A DNA stretch of 64,000 nt from the NCBI GenBank assembly GCA_950295325.1, contig OX485806.1:19718001-19782000 (forward strand), given 5' to 3'. This DNA comes from Polytrichum commune (lineage: Eukaryota; Streptophyta; Polytrichopsida; Polytrichales; Polytrichaceae). The notes beneath the pieces were generated by a model that ran no database searches, was not told where the DNA came from, and saw only the letters and a list, made by a program, of their open reading frames with translations. A program made the translations under genes and the position numbers. Positions within the stretch are counted from its first letter, which is position 1. Each line of letters begins with the position of its first letter. Positions 12,901-23,289 of this stretch are shown in pieces.

Positions 12901-15848
12901 TTGAGTTCCACTTTCCCATTGATGAATTTTACATGATTAAACATAAGTAAACGCTGATTTTATACTGTCAGGTTATTTTGTAGCGCTATTGAAGTACATG
13001 TTAAATTACAGGAGAAGCTTTGTATCTTCAACAGTGACCAAAAAATCTAGGGAGAAATAACACAAGTGGTTCACTTTAGGCCCCTTAATACTAGAGGTTG
13101 AGAACTTGAAGAAAGGAGCCTTCTCATTGGCGGATGGGAGCCTCTTATGCCTGCTTGTTCACCTAAATCCACTTTATACATGAGCTTCGCACTTGAGAGA
13201 TTGAAAATTTCACTGGGCTTATGATGCTTAGATGTGTCTTGGTGGATCCCATGTGGAACAACTACAACAAGCTCTTGGTCAATATTCCTAATCTACCTCC
13301 ATGCAAATAGTCTTTCAAGCATTTTCTGAGTCATCATGAATGCTTCTTTGTTTAATAGCATTCCCCCTTGATATCTCACTTTGAGCTGGCCACTTTTCAC
13401 TTTCTCAAGTATTGGGTGGCTTAAACCCCAAGGCCTTAACTAGGATCCCATGGGATCTCTGAGGTTAAACCACCAAAGGCCGGAATAGATCTCAGATGGG
13501 TGACCTTCCTTGCACTTAAATTCTGGTGCACCTTACCACCTATGGTCCACCCAATCATAGTCGGGGTATCTAGGTGTACCAAATATTTCAACCATGCATG
13601 TGGGAAACTAGGGACTTGCCTTTGGGGGAGATAGGTGTTGGCCGGCTTGTCCGCGGCCTTTCAAGGTGTTCACCTTCGAAAGGAGTGAGTAGTCTTTGAG
13701 GACCCTCTAATTCTCATAATGCCCGTTTCAGGATTACATATAGACTTAGACCAACTCAGAAATGAAGCAACACCATAATACACGCCCATGGCAACATCGG
13801 AATCATCTTTCTTTCTTTTTCTCAACGAATGAGAGCTTGTAAGACTGGTCAAGCTCTCATTAGTTTTGAGCTTTGGATGAAAGTTTGGCTACTCCAAGTA
13901 TCAAACTCCCGAAAATCATTGCAAAGTAAGAGCTCTCAACTCGAGCTCTAGTGTAAAAGGAGCCTTAGCGTGTAAAGCATTGAGAGGCTCCACGTAGGCC
14001 AGTGACCTGGACTTACTGTATGGTGGTTGTGAATTTCGCAGATTTTTGGTGGACTAGTCTATGCTGGAAATCCATTATTGGAGGAGACTTCGATGTTTGA
14101 AAACGAGTATCCACTTCTTTATAGTAGTTCCGATAGGGTGATTCTTTTTCTTTCTCTTTCATAGTCATGCTGTAATCCTTGTACAAAATTCGTAAAACTA
14201 AACACACAGGGAAGCATATTGTACACATATGACGTACTGCCCACGTGATAAAGAGACTGGTATTACTATTGTCTTTTAGAAGGTCTAGCCCTCGTCTTGA
14301 TATATTATCAGCCCAATCTCTACAATGTACCAAATTATTATTCTTAACTTCTCTCAGTTATTTGTTGCAAAATTTCAATGATTTTGCATCTGGCATGGTC
14401 ACGCTGTTCGACTTGCTCATCATGGGCAATTGGCAGAGCTGGATGGAAGTGAGTTTCAATGAGCCCTATTGGATTAGTAACCTTTGATTGTCATTCAATG
14501 TTTATTTATATTTAGCCTGTGGCCACAAGTGTTTACAAATATGTGGAGTCCTTTCTATGTACTAACAATTGAATGCAACTTCCAGAGTTATGTCACTTTA
14601 ACAGGGAAGTGGTGGACGATGTTTTACTTCTGGAGCTTCTATGTTATTGCTGTCCTCTTTCTTCTCAACCTGGTATGTATTCCGACTCAAATTTCATTTA
14701 ATCTATTTAAGAAAAAAAACACTGTCTCTGCAAATTGTGTAATTGTATGCGAAGTGAAAGTATGGAGCTTTGGGGCATTTTTTATTATTCTTTGTTAAGG
14801 AGAGTGGACCTATTTTAGACAGGAAAGAAGTGAGACTGGGCATTACACACAGTATTATTGGTGGTATATTGATGCCTGCATATTGAAATTTTACTACTAC
14901 AGATTGCAGCTTTTGTGTTGGAAGCATTCTTTGCTGAAATGGAGATGAATGCTTCTGAGAAGTCCTCTCAAGACGACAGTAGTAGTGACTCAGACCAGGA
15001 GGTCAGCTACCAACACTCACTCTTGATTTTTTTGTGTTGAAATCTAGAGTTTATGCAAACTGGGGTCTTTCCTGGTAGAACCTGTTTTTAAACCTACACT
15101 GAGCCTACAAAGTCAGCAGAATTTCTGACTCAATGTTTCTGCTACAATATTGGTTAGTATAGCTGGGTACTTAAAAAGCAGACATAGTAGAATCAGCCAG
15201 TAAAGAACTGAGGAAATTGGGGAGGTTTAAGGTGAATTTCTCCATTATGCACAAATGAATTGACAAAGAGTGCATCTCTATATAGCTGTCTTTTGGCCAA
15301 AGTCACACGCCTCCCCCTCATGTCACCAAAATTAGGATTCTGACACCACTTGAACGCTCCTTAAACATTATAAAATGTCAAAGTGGAGTAAAACTCTACC
15401 AAAACATGACTTTTTTGAGAGACTTTAAGGATATCTCTATTGTGCAGGCCCTATAAAGGCATATCCTCTCATTTCTTCACAGGCTTGTCTTCAATTTTCT
15501 TTTTGTCTTCTCTTTTATTTTGCAGGACAACAAGAAGGATGCACGCAGCAGAGCCAAAAGGTTAGTCTTTCAGAGGACTGCTGTAGAGACCTTTCATCTG
15601 TTTGCGCATGTGCAATACTATGTTTTCTTTGTGGGGAAATATTTATACGAACGGTTCTTAAGCCTTTATAGTAAGCACTGGTTTGCAATGTGCCGGTTTC
15701 TTGGATATGTCTATTTTAGAACTGAATATGGTAGTGTCTTTTATTTGGCAGGGCAAGGGACAGCAATGTGCAATCCCTTTTGAACCACATGCTCAGCGCC
15801 GAGCTAGAAAAGACAAAGTCCTTCGAGGAGCGTGTATCTCAAGCATAA
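3994..15848 (+). CDS. TPC1: Two-pore cation channel TPC1 (slow vacuolar channel), complete, 23 exons, 762 aa
   Basis: Tonoplast non-selective cation channel opened by depolarisation and cytosolic Ca2+. Exons: 3994-4170, 6970-7113, 7604-7711, 7997-8092, 8196-8329, 8639-8699, 8835-9001, 9638-9743, 9992-10069, 10536-10597, 10783-10855, 11048-11113, 11471-11614, 11937-11994, 12117-12224, 12364-12427, 12698-12866, 14042-14106, 14358-14448, 14586-14672, 14903-15001, 15526-15560, 15752-15848. All phases join (2289 nt). Order: EDPLL vacuolar-sorting dileucine (2-6); first six-helix repeat, about 75-315, with pore [11 protein letters not shown] (281-291); EF-hands about 340-415; second repeat, about 440-690, with voltage-sensor arginines R557, R560, R563 and filter IMGNWQ (648-653); acidic Ser-rich tail (704-719); short C-terminal helix. 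Length is close to Arabidopsis (733) and rice (about 757). The ATG starts MEDPL, as in other TPC1 proteins. EF loop 1 (from D355) has lost ligands; loop 2 (D396, D400, N404, E407) is intact. Confidence 0.96.
4171..6969 (+). repeat. TPC1 intron 1, built of degenerate tandem duplications
   Basis: The 2.8-kb first intron contains about five diverged copies of a 250-450-bp unit. The phrase GCAGTCAC...TAGCTGCTTTTGCCA recurs near 4503, 5283, 5722 and 6167, and related TTCATCAACT.TTC and GAGCTGTGCA phrases recur near 4545, 4770, 4868, 5060 and 5515. A second motif, GGCCGTAGTC.GATCCA, followed by a CATTTTAG(A)GAAGCAGCTCGC-like stretch, is found near 6048 and 6546. A CT microsatellite lies directly after the splice donor (4181-4200), and a TTC-rich run lies at about 4563-4593. 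Confidence 0.7.
7114..7603 (+). other. TPC1 intron 2 with a recurring GATACC motif
   Basis: Between exons 2 and 3 the phrase TTTTGATACCA recurs near 7173, 7214 and 7256, with further GATACC / GGTATC words to about 7520. Spacing is irregular, so this is a decayed local duplication rather than a clean array. Confidence 0.4.
9060..9560. mobile_element. Two repeat fragments inside TPC1 intron 7
   Basis: Positions about 9063-9250 resemble the left part of the GGGCCACTTCACAC MITE family (TCATTGGTGGAAA, then a CTTGAGGGCCCA phrase, then CATGGCAT.CATGTTTCATG). Positions about 9280-9545 are a copy of the interspersed repeat also seen at 1-300 and 49930-50760. Neither has target duplications that I can define. 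Confidence 0.55.
11203..11356. mobile_element. Foldback MITE in TPC1 intron 12 (about 154 bp)
   Basis: An almost complete hairpin. The left arm AACATTATTCAGATCCATAA... is repeated inverted at the right end, ...TTATGGATCTGAATAATGTT. The arms extend about 50 bp through a TTTGTGGGACTGACA(A/G)TATTCC segment. A second copy lies at about 60509-60655. There is no coding capacity; a TA or TTA target site is possible but not proven. Confidence 0.85.
12428..12697 (+). other. TPC1 intron 16: GC-AG intron with MITE fragment
   Basis: The exon ends ...GAAGAATG and the intron opens GCAAGTTT instead of GT. The acceptor is GATGCGCAG at 12689-12697. Only this junction gives the conserved reading [14 protein letters not shown] and keeps the frame (TG + G). 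GCAAGT is the usual extended consensus of plant GC donors. Positions about 12490-12636 resemble the right part of the GGCCACTT-type MITE family and end GTGTAAATTGGCCCTTA. Confidence 0.85.
13414..13700 (+). mobile_element. SINE-like element with 5S rRNA-derived head, in TPC1 intron 17
   Basis: The order AGGATCCCATGGGATCTCTG, AGGTTAAAC, then CAGATGGGTGACCTTCCT follows the internal control region of plant 5S rRNA (GGATCCCATCAGAACTCCG, AGTTAAGC, GGATGGGTGACCTCCTGGG) in order and spacing. The body then reads GGTGCACCTTACCACC and GGTCCACCCAATCATAG. The tail holds a CCTTCGAAAGGAGTGAGTAG-like stretch. Related copies lie at 30035-30301, 42290-42400, 48885-48990 and 49395-49500. It is diverged, so it is not a working 5S gene. 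Confidence 0.75.
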
Positions 15849-16303
15849 GTCAACCTCTGCTTACAAAGTAGTTAACCTCCAATTTGAGCAAATTGTTCAA
15901 CAAACAGCAGTTTATTTATTTGTTAGTTACAGTTTCTATGTCATTCAAAACTCTTGGTCTTAGGGTTAGGGTTCAATGGCTGCACTCACGAGTTCAGTGC
16001 ATTGATTGAAATAAGAAGAAACTGAAATTAAGGCTCCAGGTGAAAAGTTGTAGTGTATGTCAGACAGAAACTTGAAACACACAACTACAAATTTATAGGA
16101 GCAAGTGGGAGGGAATGCCAGCTTGCGGAGAACGCACAATTGGCAAACCATAAACTAGAAGTAGGAGTTGAATCGAAGTATGGGCACTTTCACATGTTGT
16201 ACAATGCCTCAGAAACAAGGTGATTTTTCAGATGTCTTAATGAGCAATTGGCTTGACTACATTTATTTCACATTTTTTCTCCACAAATTTGGGCTAATAA
16301 TTT
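15849..16303. other. Convergent 3' intergenic region between TPC1 and the calmodulin-binding gene
   Basis: Only 455 bp separates the two stop codons, so the 3' UTRs of the convergent genes must be short or overlap. A TTTATTTATTTG run follows the TPC1 stop at about 15910-15922. No clear AATAAA signal was identified. Confidence 0.5.
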
Positions 16304-17648
16304 TCAAGCCCTTGTGCTGGCAGGACAAGGAGTTGAGTGTTGACATGACATTATGCTTTCAAAAGCCTCCACCAGCACTCTCACCCTGTTGCCTTCACTA
16401 TACGGCCTCCTCGTGATCGCCTCCTCAATCGCGGTATCTGACCTAAAATCACGCTTTTTCAATGCATCAGCATGTTCAAAGGACACCTGAGTCGAGGTCC
16501 TCGAGTTTTTGGACTTCTCGACAATCTGCGTTGTCAAATTTTCACTAGTACCCATGTTGTTGAGTTTGCAACTGTCAGTGTTGGTCATTGAGACTTGGCA
16601 ACCAAGTAAAATCTTGTCTCCCACCGCAGCATTCTGACCATTGTCACTTCTCACCAACATTCCAGCCGATGTTTCCATATTTTCTGCAAGTTTGAGTCGC
16701 ACAATCAGCAGAACTACACTAAACATCTAATTTTCTGTGGCATCAGAATTAGTATGCCATGTTTAAGATAGATTGATAGGGAGTCAAGGTTGTCCATGGT
16801 GGAGAAGGCGTGGCCTTGGTGTGTTTTTGCAAGACAATAAGTGTAGTTTGATGACAACTAGTGTGGGCCACACTAAACCATATTACCTGTGACTGGAAGT
16901 TGTTTGGAACTCCTACTTATTTTGAACATAAATAGGGCTGAATAATTATATGTGACAGTGATTTGTTTACCCATTCTAGGAAGGGAACGTTTTAGTCACC
17001 AATTGTTTCGTTGTGAAGACGACCCAATGGAGAAACCCATCCTCATTCAAAACAAATCACACTTCACATTGGTCCCAACCTCGGGTAGGGGATAGCGCTC
17101 TATCCTGCTAGCATTAGTGGGTCTCTCTCGGAACCATTATCTTTGTCATTTTTGTATGGTTAGTCGTCATGGTGCCCACCACTGAAAAGTGGCAGTAGCC
17201 TGCAGGCGAAGGGGTTCTTCATTCACGCTTCCGGTTGTTTCTATACTATTTCTTGGGAAGATGAGTTTCCTGCCATGTGATTCAGATTACACATTCTAAT
17301 TTGGTACCTGGAGTGTCCACTGAATTCGTTGGCTCCTCAGACCTATTAGCAGTCTTCCTTGAAGTACTGTTGTGTGACAAATCTTCGCCGTTAGTACATG
17401 GCTTTCGAGACTGAGCTACCGGAGCCTCGACTTTCCTGCGTGCAGGGATTGGCAACAAAGCTGGTGTGATAGTTTTGATGTGTTGTTTATGATTTTCCTG
17501 AAATTGTTTCTTGTGTCTGTTATGCTTAGGGCAATTCGGATCAATGCTGATCATCCGCAACACGTCACCCAGATCAGTGCTCTCATCACTGGAAGATTCA
17601 CTCGACAGCTTCTCCAGCTCCACAGCGCCCAGTAGGGCTTCTGTTTCT
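16304..17648 (-). CDS. Probable plant calmodulin-binding domain protein, 3' exons
   Basis: Two exons join in frame on the minus strand: 17648-17308 (after acceptor GGTGGCAG, ending CCAG before GTACCAA) and 16683-16304 (after AACTTGCAG; stop TGA at 16306-16304). The donor leaves one base and the acceptor supplies two, making Glu. The joined protein is polar and Ser/Lys-rich and ends in an IEEAI..RP-SEGN-RVRVLVEAFESIMS segment. This resembles the C-terminal helix of the plant CaM-binding domain (PF07839 type, typically RKV..LVEAFE(S/T)V). Members bind calmodulin and are mostly of unknown role. The exact start of exon 17648 is uncertain, because acceptors a few bases downstream are possible. The family call rests mainly on the C-terminal motif. 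Confidence 0.6.
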
Positions 17649-17759
17649 CTGCCACCCTATTGCACGCAACACTCGTGTTTTTTTACTCTGCGGCGAATGA
17701 ACGTTCTTAAGCTGGGTTCCAAATCACTTGCGAGGAGGGAATCAGAAAAGCAGTGATGT

Positions 17760-18025
17760 TGGAATAATAGTTTATGGCTACCCAAAATGCAAATCTTCAG
17801 ACAGAATCGCAGTGGATTATGCAGCGTCTGGAGAGATTTTTGGGCATAATCGGTCAAGTTCCTAGTGTTTCCAAGTCCAACCAGTTACATGTTGACATCT
17901 ATCGGTTTTTCTTTATCAAAGTGGGGTATATTTTACAAATTCCTCTTAAAATGATGGGTAGTTTTCATGAAGTCTTGAACTTCAACCGGTTTTCTCTCGA
18001 ACTCAACCAGTTCGTCTGTTAACAA
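17760..18025 (+). repeat. Interspersed repeat copy inside the presumed intron
   Basis: The phrase GAGAGATTTTTGGGCATAAT, then CCTAGTGTTTCCAAGTCCA, then GAACTTCAACCGG and AACTCAACC(A/G)GTTC recurs in inverted orientation at 25975-26190. The two copies are collinear over about 250 bp. This is probably the end of a retroelement or an LTR remnant; no coding domain is attached. Confidence 0.6.
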
Positions 18026-18173
18026 GCAGCCGGGTCTCCCCGTTCATGGAGACTATGTTCCATTTCAAGTCCTACCAGCCGGTCAGCACCTACAGACGGC
18101 AGACTCAGACTTCCCAGCCTGGCTTCCAACCCCCATTTAGCAACGATCAGTGAACTTGATAAAATAAGGACTA

Positions 18174-18476
18174 AGATCATAACATACTCAGCTGATGAGT
18201 TGTGTTCATGGGCCCCACAGTAGATTCGAGAATAAAGCCTCCGGATGTTGGAATTCCATTGCTTTAGACTGACTCTGTAGTTAGGGCAGTTCAACACAGC
18301 TCATCAGCTGAGTAATGTTATGATGAAAATGGGTGAGTTGTCATAACATTGCTTAACTGGTGAGCTGTATTCAGTTGCCCCGACTTCAGATTCAGTCTCA
18401 AGCATTGGATTCCAACATCTGAATTGTGAGGCTCATGAACACAACTCATCAGCTGTGTAATATTATGGTTGAGCTG
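18174..18476. mobile_element. Two adjacent foldback MITEs (about 150 bp each)
   Basis: Copy 1 (18174-18326) has arms TCATAACATACTCAGCTGAT / ATCAGCTGAGTAATGTTATGA in inverted orientation. Copy 2 (about 18336-18476) has the same arms, more diverged. Both have the same interior: GGCCCC(A) near the left arm and GGATTCCAACATC or its complement in the middle. The interior runs in opposite orientation in the two copies. A third, more diverged copy lies at 23030-23195. Confidence 0.75.
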
Positions 18477-18839
18477 CTTTACAATGCTATGCATAACAAT
18501 TCTTCAACTTCCTTGTTAGTAACTGCTTCCAATGTAGAAGCTTATAATTCCAGCATGTCATACACTACAAACATATGAGTCTCTGGTTATTGAATTGCGT
18601 CACTGGGAAATTGTCCTACGGCAGTGGGAAGTCTGCAAATCTACCATTGCATATATCTTTCAGATGTTTAGTGTGGTGATTCCGGGCTCTTCTACTTAAG
18701 CTGCACTAATCCACCATCACCGCTACCAGGATTTGATCAATACCTAATTCTGGCCACCGCACTATGAGACTGTAGTCACAAACTAACTAAGATCCATCAC
18801 TTTAATTAGTCGAAGAATCCATCTGAAGCACGGAGCTTG

Positions 18840-19435
18840 GCTAAAAAAAATAACGATCTTCACGAGACTTCCACGGACTAGGTATTTGAAAAACACAGCC
18901 ACACACATAGCTTAAGCTTAAGCTTAATCTCAAGCTTGCAAGTTTGGTAATTTGCCAAGGATAAATAATTTGGACACTTAAATGTGACTAAACTAAACTG
19001 GTGAAGTTTTGGTTTCTCCTTTTCTCAGATAATTTTCAAGTTCAAGTTCAAGCCCGATATTGAACTTGTAGTCATCTGACTCGATGAAAATTCTATAAGT
19101 TCGAGTTTGGGCTTGAACTTGACAATCAATTCTAGAAGTGAAGAACACCTCCATGGACTAGGTATTTGAAAAACACAGCGACACATAGCTCAAGCTTAAG
19201 CTTGCAAGTTTGGTCGTGGGCCAAGCAGAAAAAAGCAGAGAAAAAATAAAACAAAAACAAAGTACCCCTAACTGTGCCTAATCAAATTGGTAGGTATTTG
19301 GTTTCTCCTTTTCTCGGATTGATTTTCAAGTTCAAACCTGCACTTGAACTTGTAGTCGTCGGACTTGATGAAGTTTCTATCAAGCTCAAGTTTGGGCTTG
19401 ACCTTGAAAATCGACCCAAATAAAGTAGTTGTGTG
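18840..19435. repeat. Direct tandem duplication, about 280-bp unit
   Basis: GGACTAGGTATTTGAAAAAC occurs near 18875 and again near 19156. Each is followed by AGCTTAAGCTT words, a CAAGCTTGCAAGTTTGGT phrase, a GGTTTCTCCTTTTCTC phrase and a TTTTCAAGTTCAA...GAACTTGTAGTC.TC phrase. The two units lie in the presumed long intron of the minus-strand gene. Confidence 0.75.
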
Positions 19436-19533
19436 TGGGTAACCCCAATGACTAGTAAGTGAACATGAATTCACTAGCTCTCACCTGCTGACCCGTTGAA
19501 TTTCTAATTAGCATGGGATCGATCCGAACTTGC

Positions 19534-20801
19534 CTCTGCACTAGCAGTACTGGAATTGCTGGCGTTTGATCCATCACTTTCACTTCCCGGATCACCCAAC
19601 CGATCCCGGTTTGTGAGTTGCTGGGTGCCATCACCTGGTGATGACTCATTGAATCCAGAACAAATTTTGTCTTTGCAAATCAAAATCTTCCTGGTGGGCA
19701 CCGGTTTCCGATTCAGAATCTCTGTTGCAGCTCTTGGTGTTCCTCGCAGTTGGACTGTTTGTCTGCATGCATTTATAACTTTGTCCACCCCCATGATCAG
19801 ATGGCAAAAACATTAAAATAAAACAAAAACAAAAAAATGGCAAGCTGATCTAGACTACTGTAACTTACTTCATGATCATGTAGTCATGGTGGGAAGGATA
19901 GTAATAATAATAATGGAGTATTACAAGTCTCTGACATCCTCCCTGATCAGTCACGGATTCCATCCCAGTCCCAGTTCTTTGGAAAAATGAATGTACTGAG
20001 ATTGTGTGTCCTCAGTTCACTCTGGCGCTGGCTTTTTGGCCTTTTGTCTCAATAAATCTATTTTAAAAATGAGAGAGAGAGAGAGAGTCCTCAAGTACCT
20101 AGAACTTAGAAGCTCTATCTTTGTCAGAATATGGAAGAGAAATGATTACAGGACCTCATCGTGTTGGAAATTAATGCAAACAGGCATGACTCATCCTCAA
20201 ACAAACCAATTTATACCAATCAAGTTAGCTTTGATGAAATAATGTGTCCGTTGAATACTTATTTATATGATCAAAAGGTGGTAGTCAGGACCTCTGACCT
20301 CGGAGGCCGAGTTGGAGTGGGTCTCAGAGGAGCAGGTCGAATCCTTTTAGGCTGCAGCTTTGTAACATTAATATTGCTGACAGTACTATAAGCAGTGTTG
20401 GATGGTACCCACTGAATTGCAGGAGGAATTACAAGTGGAGGACTAGTCCGGGAGGATTCGGCTGGAGAAGAAGTAGTACTAGTACTAGTACAGCTTATCA
20501 TGCATTCCGCTGCAATCATGATTATTGAACAAACAAAAATGAAATCAAAACTAAATTGCTGCTCTCTCTGCTCATGAATCCCAAGCTAAGCTCTTCCAAA
20601 AACCCACTTCACATTGCTGCTGCTGCTGCTGCTGATCTCCATGAGTTACAACTTAACATTTCATGGGTCTACCTACTTGATATGCATTCTCATGGGCGAA
20701 TCCATCATCGGTTTTCTTATCGACAAGTTCTGATCCGCTTGTTCTTGATGATCCGGCCTCTTCGGCCCTCTTCGCACTGTTGCTGTCTAGACCGGCGTTG
20801 C
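19534..20801 (-). CDS. Candidate 5' exons of the calmodulin-binding gene (model unresolved)
   Basis: Three minus-strand blocks look coding. 20801-20673 gives GNAGLDSNSAKRAEEAGSSR..., with two possible donors. 20509-20299 follows ATTGCAG and gives a Ser/Thr then Pro-rich stretch ending RPTPTRPPR. 19762 to about 19534 follows CATGCAG and gives RQTVQLRGTPRAATEILN..., with an acidic Ser/Asn end. The second and third join in phase (AG + A). The first joins the second only through the weaker donor TAG/GTAGAC. The third ends either at a GC donor (GAG/GCAAGT), which leaves the next known exon out of frame, or earlier at CCAG/GTGATG, which fits. An initiation codon was not assigned. Composition and splice signals support coding; the function is inferred only from the shared transcript. 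Confidence 0.4.
20067..20090. repeat. GA microsatellite
   Basis: A short (GA)n run inside the presumed intron between candidate exons of the minus-strand gene. Confidence 0.8.
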
Positions 20802-21014
20802 CTTTTCATATCTCAACTCTGAAGAGACAGGTTGCATCATAACTTAACCTGAGGAAGTTTCTGCAACCAATGGGGATCCCAGTATGAGACTAGAGTTTCA
20901 TAAATTTCCAGGGGAGAAATTAATATAAAATCCTCCTACTGCTCGTCGGTTCGTTTAATCAAGTGATTTTGCATCAACATAGAGAAGATTGAAGGGGAGG
21001 ATTAAAGTGAGAAC

Positions 21015-21725
21015 TTCAACCAATACTTGGATATGTAATTATACCATCGCGAGAAAGGGAAACGACTCCGAAGTAGGTCAGTCGCCGCAACACTTGAAAG
21101 CTTGAGAATGAAATTATAAAGCTCGCAGGCTCCACATGTAGGTTAATTAATTAGGTGAGTTCGCAACATTTAGATGATTGAGAGATGGAAGGCGGTTGGC
21201 TGTGTGTACACAAATTAATTAGAATCTAGCTAACGCAGGATCTTATTGCTGGTATGTCGAGTCATTGAACGATGTGAAAGTGGCACTTGAAGGTGAACTT
21301 GAAACGACATGTGGATAGTTATCCCAGAGTGATCATGAGAAGGGAAATGGCTTCCAAGTAGGTCAGTAGCCACAACACTTGGAAGCTTGAGAATATCATT
21401 TATAGCGCGCAGTCTCCACACGTATCGCCGCCACATTATTTAGATGCTTGAGAGATGCAAGGCAAGTTGGTTGTGTGTATACATGCATTCGAGAGGACCG
21501 ACCAGTCCCGATGTGAGATCGCTTCTTTGAAACCGGGGCACTAGAAGTGCAAGAGAAGAAATCAGTACCCTTCGCTTGTCGATCGGTTCATTTAACCATG
21601 CAAACCACGGCGGTGAGACGGTGTCACTTGAAGGTGAACTTGAACTAACATGTGGATAGTTGTATGTCGTGATGAGTGTGCACAAAGGCTCTCAAGTAGG
21701 GTATGTAAGTTAGTCACCAGAACCA
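21015..21725. repeat. Local tandem duplications upstream of the minus-strand gene
   Basis: GTAGGTCAGT.GCC.CAACACTT, followed by GAAGCTTGAGAAT or AAAGCTTGAGAAT, recurs at about 21073 and 21358. CACTTGAAGGTGAACTTGAA followed by ACATGTGGATAGTT recurs at about 21281 and 21626. The period is roughly 290-345 bp. The region lies 5' of the candidate first exon, so it could include the promoter. Confidence 0.65.
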
Positions 21726-22990
21726 ATGTTCAAGATTGAAGTCTTCAATGCCTTTCAAACGCAATTTGGCCCTTCAAAATATATCTCTCTCAAAACAGCC
21801 CTTCATATCGCAACCCCACATTCAAAATGAAGATGTCACTTGAAGTCCTCAATATAATTTGCTCACCACAAAAACCAACAAGCGTAGGGCATTGTCACTA
21901 CAAGGAGTGGAGTAATAAACGCTTGGGAATGGACTCAAAGTTGGCAGCTGCCAAGTAGGTTAAGGTTAGTCATTGCTATACTCATGTATAGGAACCTTGT
22001 TGGAGAAGACTACTTCTCCTTTGCACTACATCATTTATGGTATTTAGTGTCACATGCATAATAGTGTCACTTACCCTATTTTGAGGCATGGGCTACGTTA
22101 CATTGATGATTAACAACTTCACCATAATTGTCATTGCTGACACTTGGCATTCAAGTGCACTTACTAATATCTTGGCATGAGCATGTTCAATAGTGTTATG
22201 AGGTGCATGCCTACATTACATAATGGTCTACAAGTTGACTAAAGTGTACATAAATGACACTTGCCATTAGTATTCTCAAGAATATCATCCTCTTGCATAC
22301 TAAAATGCAAATGCATGACACTTGCCATTAGTACACTCAAAAATATCTTCCTCTTGCATATTAAAACACAAGACTATCATCTAACATATCCCAATGTGCT
22401 ACTCTAGATTTTTTTTCACTTAAAGAAGTTACTTATGTTGACAAATGGAGTCATATTGGCAAATAGCGGGGCATGACGCTTTGAGACCTCTAGGCATCTA
22501 GTTTAGGCCCTTTGCAAATAGTGTACGTGACACTAAATACTATGTGCAATCACCAAAAGTCTAAAATTAACCCCCATGTGGTTGTATGGACTCACTTCAT
22601 TTTTGTCATGACACGGATTCTTGTGTTTGGACACAAGAAGAGAAGAAAAACTACCAATTTCCTATTGCTCATTGATACGTTCTACCATGTGATGAATCAC
22701 ACACGCAGAGGAAAATGCCACTTGCATGTGACCTTGAACCGACATGGACATGCACACAAGGGGCACCTTCTTCGAGAAGGCTAATACTCCTTTGCACTAG
22801 TGCAATCACAAGTTTGTGGACGAAGCGTACTTCACTTTTGCCATGATGTGGATCGCTTGTTTTTGTTTCCTTTCGCTAAATTGTTTTGGCATGGGAGAAG
22901 GGTTGTACTAGTGCTAACTTAATGACTCAAGATTTAAGGCCGGACCGGACAAACAACTCAATTGAATTATGGGATTGAGGTCAACCAAAT
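21726..22990. repeat. Non-coding region with one short tandem duplication
   Basis: GACACTTGCCATTAGTA recurs at about 22257 and 22317, each time followed by CTCAA.AATATC.TCCTCTTGCATA, giving two units of about 60 bp. The rest of the stretch shows nothing I can name. Confidence 0.55.
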
Positions 22991-23029
22991 CAAGCCGTCC
23001 TCCTTACCGCCATCCCCTTGAAGTCATAC

Positions 23030-23195
23030 ATAACATTACTCAGCGTTCAGCTCTCATTCTCTGGGCCTTCTATACAGTTAGATGCTCGAAATGTTACGCA
23101 GGGTGACTTAGATTCAAACTGTGCTCCCAACATCCCACTGTTATATTCTAAGGGACCACATCGCTGAGTAATGTCATGTAAAAACTCATGTGCTT
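23030..23195. mobile_element. Foldback MITE, third copy of the 18174 family
   Basis: The left arm ATAACATTACTCAGCG is matched inverted by CGCTGAGTAATGTCATGT at the right. The interior keeps a CCCAACATCC phrase related to the copies at 18174-18476. It is more diverged than those. Confidence 0.6.
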
Positions 23196-23289
23196 CCACA
23201 TGATTAAGAAAAGAACTCGAAACCTCCAATCTTCTCGTCATTCAAAATGTAAGTAAGTAAACAGATGAGTTGCATCATAAAACTAAATC

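Noticed and set aside
13414-13700. A real 5S rRNA gene
   Set aside because: The 5S-like part is too diverged, lacks the full 120-bp structure, and is joined to a repeat body present in other copies.
16304-16726. Start codon at 16726 making a separate small gene
   Set aside because: The ATG precedes a good splice acceptor, and the frame continues correctly from the exon ending at 17308, so this is the terminal exon of a larger gene.
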